From Rapana venosa (taxonomy: Eukaryota > Mollusca > Gastropoda > Neogastropoda > Muricidae), in NCBI GenBank assembly GCA_028751875.1, contig CM054155.1:7199162-7263161 (forward strand): a stretch of DNA of 64,000 nt. The letters run 5' to 3'. Below the pieces are notes generated by a model. It was not told the origin of the DNA. It saw nothing but the letters and a program-made list of their open reading frames with translations, and ran no database searches. The translations under genes and the position numbers were made by a program. Positions 1 through 12,157 of this stretch are shown in pieces; the stretch's first letter is position 1; each line of letters opens with the position of its first letter.

Positions 1-2010
1 CCAAAAAAGGTTACACTCGGGGGTGGGGGGGTTTTTGGGGGCTTTAGGGCAGGGACAAAAACTAAATGGAACAAGAGGGGGGAATCTTAGCTTTAAAATA
101 ATTGTCTTAAGGGCGGTTTTAAAAGGAAATAAAAAGGCTTTCGGGAGGGAGAGGGAGGTATTCCAATAAATGGCCGAAAAAAAAAAGAGCAAGGCCCAAC
201 GGTGGACGGGTTGACTCTAGTTATTCTTAAGCACAAGGGATACTTTCGTGTGCTGCGTTTTAAACGCCCGACAAGGGGAGTTGTGACCTACCCGCAGTAC
301 AAAAATCCATCCTTCCAAAAAGAAAAAAACCCGTCATCATTAATTTTTTTCCCGGGGAAAGGGGTAAGTAAAAAGGTGTACCTTTGAAAAAACGGGGGTG
401 TGGGGCGGGTCACCTCCAGGGGCGACCCCAAGAACAAAACTCCTTAAAAGGGAGACTTGCGGTGGGTAACCCCCATTCTCCCCTCCCCTCCCCCCCCCAG
501 GTACAAACAAAGAGGATCATCTATCCCATCCCCGGTTGTACTTCCACAAAAAACAACCAGAAAAAAAAGGAGAGAGGGGAGAAAAAAGAAAACTCGGGGA
601 GACAAAAAGGGCACATTTTCCCTTAATTTTTCGCACCCAAAACACGCTTTGTTCAAAAGGCCACGATTTTAGTTATCTCCCCCTAGCTAAAAGGGCACGA
701 TTGTCTTCTTTGGGGCTACTAAAAAAATCATACAGGATTTGTCCCGCAGGGGGGTTAATTTGAGAAATTTTTAAAAAACCCCCTTGCAAACAAAAAATGT
801 TTTTTTGGGTTAAACCCAAGGGTTTGCTTCGGGGTTTTTGTAGTATCTTGTAGATGTGGTGTGCCCCCTTTTTGGGACACCACATTTAACTTTTACCACT
901 TTTTTCCCTTTGCTTCTATAATTTTTATCTTTTCTTTCCTATAATTTTTATCTTTTTTTTCCCATAGTTATTCTCATTGTTTTTATAATCATAACTCTTA
1001 ATTTTCCCATAATTTTTCTTTTTTGTTTTCCCATAATAATTTTCCTTGTTTTCCCCCAAAACATTACTCTTTTGTTCCATAATTTTACTCTTTGTTTTAT
1101 ATAAATTTTTCTCTTTAATCACACCACACGTACAAGGGTGTCTACAGATAAAAAAAAAAAAAAACAATTTTTTTGTAAAAGGGGACTAGCCTCTGACTCA
1201 AATTCATGTGATTTTTCCCCAAAATTTTTAGGGTTTTAATTTTTTTTTATTTTTTAGCAAACCTGCAACCCCCCCAGTCCTTTGTCGTTGCTAGCTTTCC
1301 CAACCAATATGCATGTTCGGGGGGCAACATGTAGGGCCAAAAAATCCATTTGATGATCATTTCCAACTTTCTCGTGACTGCCTGTATTGCTCATTTCAAT
1401 CCCAAAAAAAAAAGTAAAGTGCATTTTTTCATCTTTTAAAAAATCTGTGAAAATCACCAAAATGTTTTTTTCTACTTTTCACCTTTACAAAATACTACGT
1501 GACCCCCACCCCAATAGGAGTGAAAAGTGGGATTTTTGGGACTAAAATGCATACAATTTTGTCCTTACAGGGGAGTTAATTAGGAACGTTTGATTATTCT
1601 CTCCCATTGCAAAGAACACAATTGCCTTCATTGTCACTGCTGCATTTCATACAGGTTGGTCCCCGAAGGGGAATTAATGAGAGACATCCGTCAGACCATG
1701 TCTTTCAACAAACTGTCAGTTTTCACCAACATCTGTTAAATCGCTTGGCTGGATGTCAAATTTCTTACAACTCTGTTTTGTTTGCATTTGTACAAGACAG
1801 GAAATTAACATTTACATAGACCCAATATTTTTTAAAGTCACAGTCACATACGCAGACACAGACGCGAGTACGACAGATGCCGGCCAGCCTGGCCGTAAGC
1901 ATTCACACGCTCACCAACACACTGACAACTGAACTCCCTATCGCAGGCAAATATAAACCGCAGCAAATAGGAACACCCACACATAATTATCTGTGTGTGC
2001 ATGCCCGGTT
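1..2010. other. No gene; run-rich, probably low-accuracy sequence
   Basis: I see no coding signal here. The bases fall mostly in short runs (AAAA, TTTT, GGGG, CCCC), which is how unpolished long-read sequence looks. From about 912 to 1120 there is a degenerate AT-rich minisatellite whose core is close to CCCATAATTTTTCTTTT. A phrase like ACAGG..TTGTCC..CAGGGG.GTTAAT recurs near 733, 1550 and 1649, suggesting a dispersed or tandem repeat too eroded to name. Confidence 0.6.
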
Positions 2011-2064
<54 letters not shown>

Positions 2065-2168
2065 ATTATATTTATATATATATATTATATATTATATATT
2101 ATATATATATATTGCCTATGCTTATTCTGTTACCCTTGAAAAAAAATTCAAGAAAAGATTCAATAAAG

Positions 2169-2263
<95 letters not shown>
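2011..2263. repeat. Microsatellite cluster (CT)n, (TA)n, (CT)n, (CA)n
   Basis: (CT)n at about 2011-2061, a TA-rich run at 2068-2111, a second (CT)n at about 2173-2220 and (CA)n at 2222-2263. Open frames crossing this block are serine/leucine or threonine/histidine repeat shadows. Confidence 0.95.
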
Positions 2264-2598
2264 GCACAGAAAGAGAGAGCTCTGCACTAATCAAACATCT
2301 TGACTATTACAGTGGATCGATGCCATTTTGTGGGAGGAAACCCCATAGTGGGTGGTTTGTGATGTACAAATAAGCCCATTGCTTTTGTTCACTAAGAACG
2401 AATTGATTTGGTATCATCTAGCAATGTAGCTTTATAGGCCACTGCATAATGTCACTTTTTTTAATTGTTTACTTGTTGTTGTGTAAGCAAGACGCCTGTC
2501 AATGATCTTTCAGGTGCTAAGTACATGTTAATATGTAACCCTTGTGTTCATGATTATATGCAGAGTACTTTCAGTAAGGGATTGATGTCGCCTTGATC
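2264..2598. other. No feature recognised
   Basis: Ordinary-looking non-repetitive sequence between two microsatellite clusters. There is no ORF of note, no splice-bounded coding stretch and no recognisable repeat. Confidence 0.5.
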
Positions 2599-2630
2599 TG
2601 TATGTATGTATGTATGTATGTATGTATGTA

Positions 2631-2675
<45 letters not shown>

Positions 2676-2962
2676 CTCACCACACACACACACAACACAC
2701 AACACACACACACACACTATCATACCTCTAATATCACAACTGTGAAAAGACGTTAAATGAATTTGAACGCACACACACATACATACATACATACATACAT
2801 ACACACACTACACACACACTACCACACACACACACACACACACACATACACTACACACAACACACACACACACACAACACACACACAAACACACATACAT
2901 ACACACACACACACACACACAACACACACACACACACACACACACGCTACACACACACCTCT
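2599..2962. repeat. Microsatellite cluster (TGTA)n, (CT)n, (CA)n, (ACAT)n
   Basis: (TGTA)n at 2599-2631, (CT)n to about 2677, (CA)n to about 2720, then a long CA block with interspersed ACAT from about 2769 to 2962. Confidence 0.95.
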
Positions 2963-3109
2963 AGCTCTCTTTTCTCATCAATCTTCACATGCCTTCACAC
3001 CCATTCTCTCCCCTACTACCACTATACCCCCCCCCCTCCCTCACCCCTCTTTCCCCCTCCCCTTCCTCCTCTCCTCCTCCTCCTCCTTCCCTGCTGGTGC
3101 CAGACTTGG

Positions 3110-3230
3110 GAGGATCACCTGATGGAAGCCAAGGCAGCCTGCCGCTTTTACACCTCACTGGCACTTGTGACGTCACAAGTACCGGCAGTATGCCTTCCCC
3201 TACCCTTGCACTGCGCATGTCAGGTGGGGG
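3110..3230. promoter_or_regulatory. Candidate cis-regulatory cluster around an 18-bp CRE palindrome
   Basis: A perfect 18-bp palindrome, ACTTGTGACGTCACAAGT (3163-3180), contains the full cAMP-response/ATF octamer TGACGTCA. About 30 bp downstream is TGCGCATGTCAGGTG, which contains an NRF-1-like half site and an E-box (CAGGTG). This is one of the few non-repetitive, GC-rich islets in this part of the window. Regulatory function is inferred from motif content only, and no transcription unit is visible next to it. Confidence 0.3.
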
Positions 3231-3370
3231 AGGGGCGGGGGGGGGGGAAGTAGAGTGTGGGAGGGGGGGGGGTGTATGGGTGGGGGGGGGGGGGGGAGAG
3301 ATACGAGCACGTGCTTTCTTTCTGAGAGGCTGTGTGTGTGCTTCCCAACCACTCCTCATTCTGCCAGCAT

Positions 3371-3985
3371 CAGAGAGAGAGAGAGAGAAGGAGAGAGAGA
3401 GAGAGAGAGGGAGGGAGAGAAGAGGGAGAGAGAGAGAAGGAGAGAGAGGGAGAGAGGGAGAGAGAGAGAGAGAGAGGAGAGAGAGAAGAGAGGATGGGAG
3501 AGAGGGAGGAGAGAGAGAGGGAGAGAGAGAGGAGGAGAGAGGGAGGGAGAGAGAGATGGAGGGAGAGGGAGGGAGAGGAGGGAGAGAGAGAGGGATGAGA
3601 GAGTGAGAGAGAGAGGAGAGAGAGAAAGGGAGGAGAGAGAGAGAGGGAGAGAGAGAGAGGGTGAGAGAGAAGAGGGAGAAGAGAGTGAGAGGGGAGGGAG
3701 GAGAGGAGGGAGAGAGAGAGAGGGGAGAGAGAGAGGGAGAGGATGAGAGGGGGGAGAGGAGGAGGAAGAGGGAGGGAGGAGGGAGTGGAGAGAGAGAGGG
3801 AGGAGAGGAGGAGAAGAAGAGAGAGGGAGAGTAGAGAGAGAGGAGTAGAGAGGAGAGGAGAGAGAGAGGGAGAGAGAGAGAGAAGAGGCAGAGGGAGGGT
3901 GAGAGGGAGGGGTGACGAGAGGGCGGGCTAGACCGTGTAGAGAGAGAGAACGAGGTCGAGAGAGAGAGGAGAGAAGAGAGTGGCG
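3371..3985 (+). repeat. Polypurine (GA)n-rich tract, about 600 bp
   Basis: Nearly pure G/A sequence of GAGA with GGGA and GGAG interruptions. Frames through it encode only Arg/Glu/Gly repeats and are not genes. Long purine strands of this kind can form intramolecular triplexes. Confidence 0.95.
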
Positions 3986-4207
3986 TTGCTTCTGTCTGCT
4001 GATTAGTAGTAATAGGGTCTGAGCGTAGTCTGTGCTGTGACGCTGTATGTAGTATATGGTACTGCGAGTGTAGTTTGTGTGTAGTTGTGTGACGCGTGAG
4101 TGGGTGGTGGTGATGGGGTGTGGTGGGTCTGTGTTGTGTGTGTGTGATGGTGTGTGTTATGTGGGTGCTGTGTTTGGGGTGTTGCGTGTCTGTCTGCTTT
4201 TTTGAGG

Positions 4208-4358
4208 GAAGGGGGGGGGGGGGGGGGGGGGGGGGGGGAAGGTGGGGGGGGGGGGGGGTTAGGGGGGGTGGGGGGGGGGGGGGGGAGATGGGGGGGGGGT
4301 TTGGGTTTTTTAAAATGGTGGGGGGGAAGGGGGGGAGGAGGGGGGTGGGGGGAGGGGG

Positions 4359-4399
<41 letters not shown>

Positions 4400-4780
4400 G
4401 GGAGGGGGAGGGGGGGAGGGGGGGGAGGGAAAGGGGGGGGGGGGAGGGGGTTGGGGGGGGGGGGGGAGGGGGGGGGGGGGGGAGAGAGAGGGTGTGGGGA
4501 GAGAAATTTGGAGGAGTGGGACGGGAGAAAGAGTGAGAGGTGGATTTTGGAGGGGGGGGGTGGGGGGGGGGGGGGGGGGGGGGGGGGGTGGGGGGGGGGG
4601 GTTGGGGGGGAAAGGGGTTTTGGGAGGGGGGAGGAGTGGGGGTGGAAAATTTTTTTTTAAGAGGGAAGGGGGGGAGGGGGGGGGGGGTTTGGGGGGGGTG
4701 TGGGGGGGGGGGGGGGGGGGTGTTGGGGGGGGTTGTGGGTGTGTGGGGGGGGTGGGTGGGGGCCCATTCTTTTTTCTTCT
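4208..4780 (+). repeat. Extreme poly-G tract, probably a sequencing artefact
   Basis: About 570 bp in which G dominates overwhelmingly, in runs of 10 to 40 with scattered A or T. Glycine-only frames on + and proline-only frames on - are shadows. Similar tracts recur at 11782-11814, 12120-12155 and 62043-62247. Their length and purity suggest base-calling failure or gap filling over a GA or GT repeat rather than genuine genomic sequence. Confidence 0.75.
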
Positions 4781-6735
4781 TTTTTTTGGGGAAATATGTG
4801 TTTGTTTTTGTTGTTGTTGTGATGGTGTTGTTGTTTGGGTTGTTTTGGGGTTGTTTGTGTGTTTGGGAAAATGTAGCTTTTTAAGGTCTGTTGTTGTTTT
4901 TGTTGTGTTGTTTTTGTTGTTTTTGGGTTGTTTGTGTTTTTTATTGTGGGGTGTTTTTTTCTGTCTGCCCTGTCTGCTTTTCTTTCCCGTTTTGGGGTCC
5001 CAAAAAAACCCTTGGGAACTTGTTAAAAATGTTTTGTGGCGTGGTGAAACTTTTATTTTCCCCATTCTTTTGGGTTTTTATTTGTGTGGGGTGTTTTTTG
5101 TGTGGGGGTTTTTTTCCCCTTGTGGGGTGTTTTTCCATTGGGGGGTTTATTTTCTTTATTCGGGGGGGTGTTTTCCCCTTTTGTGGGGTTTTTTTCCCGT
5201 GGGGGTTTGTTTTTTTTTTGTGTTGGGTGTACCCTTCCCTTGGTGGGGGTGTTTTCCATTTGTTTGGGGTTTTTCCTTCTTTTTTGTGTCTGCCCTTCTT
5301 TTGGGGGTGTTTTTCCCTTCTGTTTTTGGGTTTTTTTCTTTTTTTGATGTGTCCCACGGTTTAGGTGTTTTTCCTTTCTGGGGAGGTTTTTTTCCTTTTC
5401 GGGGTTTGAGGGGCCCCCAACCTTTTGGGGAGGGCTTTTGTTATTTGTTGAGGGGTCTTTCAGTGTTTGGGGGCCCCTTTTTTTATTGGGGTTGAGGTGT
5501 TTTCCTTAATTTGTGTTGAGGCCCCCTTCATTTTTTGTTTGGGGTGTTTTTCCTTTATTGTTTGAGGTGTTTTTCAATTACTTGTAAGGTGTCTTCTTTT
5601 TTTTTTTGGGGGGGTTTTCATTTTGTGTGAGGGTTTTTGTTCATTTGTGTTGAGTTCTTTCATTATGTGGAGGTGTCTTTCCATTTTTTGGGTTGGGGTG
5701 TCTTCCCCTTACTTGTAGGTGTCTTCCTTTTCCCTTGTTGAGTGTCTTTCTTTATTGTTTGAGGTGTTTTCTTTATGTTGTTTGGGGGGTTTTTTTTTGT
5801 TTTTTCCTTCTTTGGGGTCTTCCCATTCTGTTTTTGTGTTCTTTCTTACTGTGTGGAGGTGTCTTTCATTACTGTTTTGAGTGTCTTTCATACGTGTGGA
5901 GGGTCTTTCCTTACTTTTGAGGTGTCTTCCTTTTCTTGTGGGGGTCTTTCTTTTATTGTGTGAGGTGTCTTTCATTTGGGGGTGGAAGTTTTCCCCTTCA
6001 TTATTGTTTTGGGGGGTGTTTTCCATTATTGTGTGGGGGTGTCTTTAAATTACTTTTTAATTTTTTGTGGGGGGGGGTTTCTTTTATTGTGGAGGTGTTT
6101 TTTTATTTGTGTTGAGGTTCTTTCTTTTTTGTGAGGGTGTCTTTCCCTTCTGTTTGAGGTGTCTTTTCTGTTATTTTTTTTGTTGAGGTGTTTTTCTTTT
6201 TGTGTTGGGTGTCTTCCATTTTGTGTTGAGGTGTTTTCCTTATTTTGTTAGGTGCCCTTCCCATTTTGTTTTGGGGGGATTTCCCCTTATGTGTTGAGGT
6301 GTCTTTCTTTATTGTGTTGGGTGTCTTTTTTTTATTGTGAGTTCTTTCTTTATGTGTTGAGTTTTTTTTCCCCTTATTGTTGGGGTTTTTCCTTATTGTT
6401 GGGGTGTCTTTCTTTATTGTTTTGGTGTCTTCCATTTGTTTTGGGGGTGTTTTTCCGTTATTTTTTGAGGGCCCTTTCCATTATTGTGTTGGGGTTGTTT
6501 TCCTTACTGTGTTGGGTGTCTTTCTATTATTGTGTTGGGGTGTCTTTCTTCTATGTTGGTTGAGGGGGTCTTTTTTTTACTTTTTGATTGTTTTTCCGTT
6601 CTGTGTTGAGGTTTTTTTCTTGTTGTTGGGGTGTTTTTAATTGTATTGAGGTGTTTTCCTTTACTGGTTTGGGGTTGTCTTTCCATTACGTGTTGAGGTG
6701 TCTTTTATTTTGTATTAGGTTTTTCCATTAAACCT
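4781..6735 (+). repeat. Degenerate T/G minisatellite, unit about 22-24 bp
   Basis: Repeating phrase close to GTGTTGAGGTGTCTTTCC followed by TTATT, clearest from about 5500 to 6720, with heavy homopolymer variation. The same array resumes at about 7000-7145 beyond an inserted SINE-like segment. Cys/Phe/Gly-rich frames on + and Lys/Asn/Thr-rich frames on - are shadows of the repeat. Confidence 0.8.
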
Positions 6736-6739
6736 TGGA

Positions 6740-6985
6740 ATGAAAATTTAACCGGGGCCCCGTGTGTGAGCATGTAAACTTTTGTGATATTTTAAATCCT
6801 TTTCCCCTGTTCAAAAAGAGAGGCCAAAATTGGTCCCGGTGGGAACAGATGAAAAAATTTTTAAAAAACCACATGCACACCAGAATTTTTTTTTAAGCGC
6901 TTGTTTTGTTGTTTACAAGATTCGCGCTATCTAAATTCCACACTTATTTTTTTTATTATTATTATTATTTTTTTATTTATTATTT
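6740..6985 (+). repeat. Degraded SINE (family B) inserted in the minisatellite
   Basis: The phrase GGCCCCGTGTGTGAGCATG, then a degraded AAATCC...CCTGTTC, then GGTGGGAACAGATGA (near 6840-6852) follow the order of the central domain seen cleanly on the - strand at 50240-50445. It ends with AGCGCTTGTTTTGTTG...ACAAGATTCGCGCTAT...AAATTCCA and an ATT-rich tail (to about 6985), the LINE-type 3' end used by this family. The minisatellite continues on both sides, so this is an insertion. Homopolymer damage is heavy. Confidence 0.65.
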
Positions 6986-6999
6986 TTTTTAAATTATTT

Positions 7000-7145
7000 T
7001 TAAGGTGTCTTTCCTTACTGTTTTGAGGGTCTTTCATTATTGTGTTGAATTGTCTTCCATTTTGTTTTGAAGGGTTATCTATTTTTTTTGTGTTGGGGTG
7101 TTTTTCCCATATTGTGTTGGGGTTTTTCCCGTTTTTCCTTTCCAT
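7000..7145 (+). repeat. Continuation of the T/G minisatellite
   Basis: Same GTGTTG...GGTGT(C/T)TTTCC phrase as the array ending near 6735. It is separated from it only by the SINE-like insertion. Confidence 0.7.
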
Positions 7146-7319
7146 TTTTCCTTTACGGGCTCGAGAGGAGTATTTTTGGGAGGGAGTAACCCAAGGCTTT
7201 GAGAATAAAAGGGACCTTACCCTTAAAAAAGTTTATATTCTGTGTATCAGTTAATTAAATCGTAATTCAAGTGATTCGTTTAAAGTTCTGTGGGTTTTTG
7301 GTCTAGAAACAATATTTAT

Positions 7320-7460
7320 ATATATATAAGAGGAGAAGAGAGATAATTAAAAGAAAAAGAAGAAGATAATAGATAGAAGATAGATAGAAATGATTAATAG
7401 ATAGATAGAAGATAGATAGATAGATAGATAGTAGATAGATAGGTAGATGATAAAGATAGA
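7320..7460 (+). repeat. (GATA)n microsatellite
   Basis: TAGA/GATA tetranucleotide repeats with interruptions, preceded by a short TA run. Confidence 0.9.
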
Positions 7461-7514
7461 AGATGATAATTGATGTTGTGTTGGTTTGTTTTCTGCGGTG
7501 AATTTTTAAACACT

Positions 7515-7735
7515 GAACTTTCCCCTTCCCCTTCTCTCTCTCTCTCTCTCCCCTCCCCTCTCCTCTCCTCCCCTTCCCTCCCCTCTCCCTCTCCTCTCTC
7601 CTTCCCCTCTTTTCTCTTTTTTCTCTCCTTTTTTCCCTTTTCTCTTTTCTTCTTTTCTCCCTTCTCCTCTTTTTTCACTTCTTTCTCTCCTCCTTTTTTC
7701 CTTCTTTTTTTCCTCTTCCTTCCTTGTTGTCCCTT
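7515..7735 (+). repeat. Polypyrimidine tract
   Basis: CT, CCT and TTCC runs with almost no purines over about 220 bp. Ser/Leu/Phe frames on + and Lys/Glu/Arg frames on - are shadows. Confidence 0.9.
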
Positions 7736-7739
7736 TCTG

Positions 7740-10700
7740 CCTTGGATGTGGTTTTTTTTTTTTGTTTTGTTGTTTTTTTGTGGTGTGTGGGTGTTCCGTC
7801 TGTTAAAAGTTGGGGGACAAGAGGAAATGGTTGTTTTCAATATTGTCATGTGGCTCCTGTTCAAAGGGCTGAAAAATTCCCTATATGACTGACAGAATTT
7901 TTTCCCTAGGACACAACTGTTTAAAAGGGCAAAATCCCTAAAAAGTATGCAGTGCCTCTTGTGCAGAATTCCTCAAGTCTACAAATTCCTCATAGTGAGA
8001 CGGAAGCCAATATGCAAAAAAGTTTAAAAGGGTGAGAAAAGTTTAAAAAACGACAGACATTTCGAGGGTCAACATTCCCAAGGATGACGACTGATTTGGG
8101 GGGACAAAATTTATTGAAAGAAACTTTAAGTGGACTCAGAAAAAGCCCAAAAGGATCAAAGCCTCTGGTCTTTGGTCTTCCCACGGGGCCGGGGACTCCA
8201 AACCTTCCCCCTCCTTCCCCCCCCCCACGTCTTTGGGGTTGCCTAATGGCCCCCTAACATGGGGGTGTGGGGATTCTCCCGGTTACCCAGGAAATTGGGG
8301 GGTGTGGGGGGGGGGGGGGGGGGGGGTTTTTTGGGGGGGGGCGGGGCGGGGGTCTTTATTTTAGGCATTCCCGGTTTAAAGAAAGAAAAAAAAACAAGAG
8401 GTTTGATAAAAGGGTGGCCGTAAAAACCCTCTGAAAAAGAGGGGAAAAAAATCAAACAGAAAGAAAAAGGAAACAAAGATACCAAAAAATATTTTTAAAA
8501 AAAAACCCCAGAAACAAAAAATTAAAATTTCGAAAAACATAACAAAATGGGGGTTTTTGGGAAGAAGACCTTTTCAATAAAAACCCAAATTAAATTTGAA
8601 AAGCCTTTTTAAAAGTTTTTTGAAAAATTTTGGAAAAAACCCGTTTTACATTAAAATTTTTAAAAAAAAAATATTTAAAAACTTTAGCAAAGAAATGGTT
8701 TTCAAGCAAAAAAGTTTTACTTAAAAAAAAAATACACCCCGGGGAAATTTGGCCCTTAAAGCCAAATCTTTTTTAAAAAATTTTTGTGGAAAAACGGAGA
8801 AAATTTTCTTTTTTGATACGTTTTGGACTTTTCCCGGTTTTTTTCTAAAATGTAGCCCCTTTTAATGATAAAGGGGTTTAAATTTTTTTCTGGATTCCCT
8901 TCATGCGCCTTTTTAGCATTTTCGCCCCCATTTGGAAAGAATACGTTGGGGGCAAAAGAAAGGAACGTGCCCTTTTTTTTAAAAGGGGGATGTGAAATTC
9001 TAAAAAATTTTTAAGTTTTCTTTACCCCAAAAGGGTTTTTTTAAAAATAAATACCGAAGAACAAAAAAATAAGGATTTGAAATTCACAAAGGAAACAAAA
9101 AAAAATTTAGATTAAAAAAAGCAAAATCGGGTAAAAAAACGTGAGTTTCAAAAATAGGATTTTTAATTTTTTAAAAAAAACAAAAGCAAAAACGGTTTTT
9201 TTACCCGACTGTCCCGTTAAAATTTTAAATTTAAAAACGTGGGTTTTATCAAAAAGAAAATTGTTAATTTTCATTCTTTTTGCATTGTTTTCCCAAAAGG
9301 AAGGCCATATTCCCCCCCAAAGGAGGTTATTCCCGTTTTCCTTTTGGTTTTCATTAAGGCCATAGTCAAACAAGGGGTTAAAGGGTTTTAAGAAAGTAAA
9401 AATTTTTGCTCTTTTAAAAAAAAGTTAATTTTCTTCCTATTCCCGAAATTTTAAATTTCAGTTTTTTTTTTCTAAAAAATTTTTTTTCAACCTTGGGGTT
9501 TATCCCCTGCCAATTTTAAAATTTTTCTTCCCGGGGTACATGAACGGAAAAATGGGGGTTAAAATTTTTAAAACTACACTTTGTTTTTAATAAAATTTTT
9601 GGAGGGTAAAAAGATTTTTTCCAGTAATTTTTAAAAAAAACAAATATGTATAACTTTTAAATTAAATTTCTTTTCCCTTGTTAAAATTTTTTAGAAGTTT
9701 TGTTTTTTTGGAAATGATATGGATCCGGGGCGATTAAATAAATAAAATTTTTGATTTTTTTTCAATTAAAAGTAAATTTTTAAAATTTTTGGGAATTCCT
9801 ATTAACCCCAATTAAAAAACCAAAAGATTTTTTTTTTCAAAGTAACCATTTTAAACTAATTTCATTTTTAAGGTCTTTGATATTACCCTTTTTTGTAATT
9901 TTAATTTTTTGGTGTTTTACTTTCTATCTTCACCACTGATTTTTATTTTGCAATTTTTTTAAGAAATTTTTTTTGATTAAAAAAATGGGGGATCAAAAGA
10001 AAAAATGGATAGGAAATTAAAAGAACCGGGGGTCCCATATGAAAAGGGAAAAAAATTGAAAGGGTTTAACCTTTTTGAAATTTTTTTTTTGTAAAAAATT
10101 TTTTAAAAAAATAAATGCCCCCAAAAAACCCCTATTTTAGTTTTTAATTTTTGCATAAAAGGTTTAAATTTTCCCTAAAAAAAAAAAATGTTAAAAACCC
10201 CGCCAAAGTTTTTATTTGGGATATTTAAAAAAAATTTTTTAAAAAAAGGGGTTATTTTTTTGAAAAAAAATGTTTATTACGGGGTTTTTTTTTTGGGGAA
10301 AAAATTTGGGGGTTTTTTTTGGGGCCCCACTGGGGAGTTTTTTATTTTCCCGCTTTTAAACTGATTTTCTTGTTTTGGTTTGGAAAAAAAAAAAAACTTG
10401 TGTTTTTTGTGTGTTTGTGTGGTTTTTGGTGTTTTGGTTTTTTTGTTGGGGGTGGGTTTTTTTTCGGGGTTCGAAAGGTCGTGGTGTATTTATGTAGGTT
10501 TTGGAGGTGGTTGTTTTTTTTGGCTGCCAAAAAAAAAATGGGAAACTGAGGTAAAATTTTCCCGAAAAAAATTTTTTGGTATTTACTTTTGGGGGAAAAA
10601 AAAAAAAACATTTTAAAAAATTTTGAACATCAGACAACAAAAAACCGTCGCAGCTAAAAAAAGGTAAAATTTAAACAACTATTTTTTTCTTTGATGGCTG

Positions 10701-11779
10701 GGGAAGTTTAAATTGTAAAACAGTTAAAAAATTTCCCTTTGGGGGGTTTAAAATTTTATAGCAGGAAAAAATGAGCAGAAAAAAATTTAAATGAAAAAAA
10801 ATAAGGTTTTTGGGGGGTGAGAACATTGAAAAGGGAAAAGGTTTAGGGTAATCTTTTTAACTTACAATAATTTAAAAAAAAAACGTTTTCAAAATAAGAA
10901 ATGATTTTTGGTTTTTTAAGGCAAAGTTAGAAAGGTTTTGAAATAATTTTTTGGGGGTTCCCCCCCCCCCCCCTGGTTTTTTTTTCAACAAAAGGTAATT
11001 TAAAATCAAAATTTAAAAAATTGTTAAAGGGGACAATTCAGGGTTCCCGGGGGTTCAGAGCCCCCTTTTTCCCACTTTTGTGATAAATATTAAATTATTT
11101 TTTAAAAACCCCAAATAAAGAAAAATTTAACAAAACCCCCCAAATTTTATTTTAAATTTTTGGGCCCCCTTTTTGGAAATGGCTGTGGTGGACTGGTGAA
11201 TGGAAAAAATTTTTTTTAGTTTGGGGTTTTTTTTTTCAAAAGGGTTTTCATTTGGTTATAAAAAACGTTTAAAAGTTTTGCCTTGATTGGAAAATGTTTT
11301 AAAAAATTTAAAAAACCAATTCATTAATTGATTGATTTTTGGGTTTTTTAAAATTGGGTTAAAATGCTGTAAATTTAAAAAATTTTTCCTTTTAATCCGG
11401 TTTAGCAAGAAAAAGTCCCTAGCCCCAATTAGGTGTGAAATGTTGACCTTTTTCCCAAATACGAAAAAAAGGTTTGATAAAAAGTTCCCCGTGCTAACCC
11501 CCCAAATGCTATTTGGTTTTAAAAACTGAAAGATTTCGTTTTTAAAATTTTGGAATTTTCCCCAAAATTTAAAATTAAAAATTTTTGGGGATGGAAGGCT
11601 TTTTTTAAAAAGAGGTGGGGGCGCACCCCGGATTTGACAAGGATAAAGGGAAGGGTTTGACTTAAATCAATTTCTTTTAAAGAGTTACTTTCATCCCCCT
11701 GGTTTTGGGGTATTTTGGGGTTGGGTAATTTTGCAAAAAGGGCCATTAAAATAAGAAAGGGGGGTTGTAAAAAAAAAAA

Positions 11780-11816
<37 letters not shown>

Positions 11817-12117
11817 GGGGTGGGAGTTATAAGGGGGTAAAAATTTCCGTTTTACTAAAAGAAACCCCCAACTCAGGGAAAAACACACAAAAAAAAAACC
11901 AAAAAAACAAAAAAAAACCCAAACCCCAATAAACCCCAAAAATGTAATTCCTTTATGAAAAACAAATGAAGTTACAAAAAAACAAAACAAAAATTTTCAA
12001 ACTGTTTAATATACTTAAGGGCGGAAAAATGGTTTCAAAACAACAAAAAACCCCCTCCAACCTAATCCCCAAACCCCCAAAAAAAACCCAACAACCCCCC
12101 CCCCCCCCCCCCCCCTG

Positions 12118-12157
<40 letters not shown>

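Noticed and set aside
2985..3359. Pro/Ser/Gly-rich frames on both strands
   Set aside because: Produced by polypyrimidine and poly-G stretches; no domain and no codon signal.
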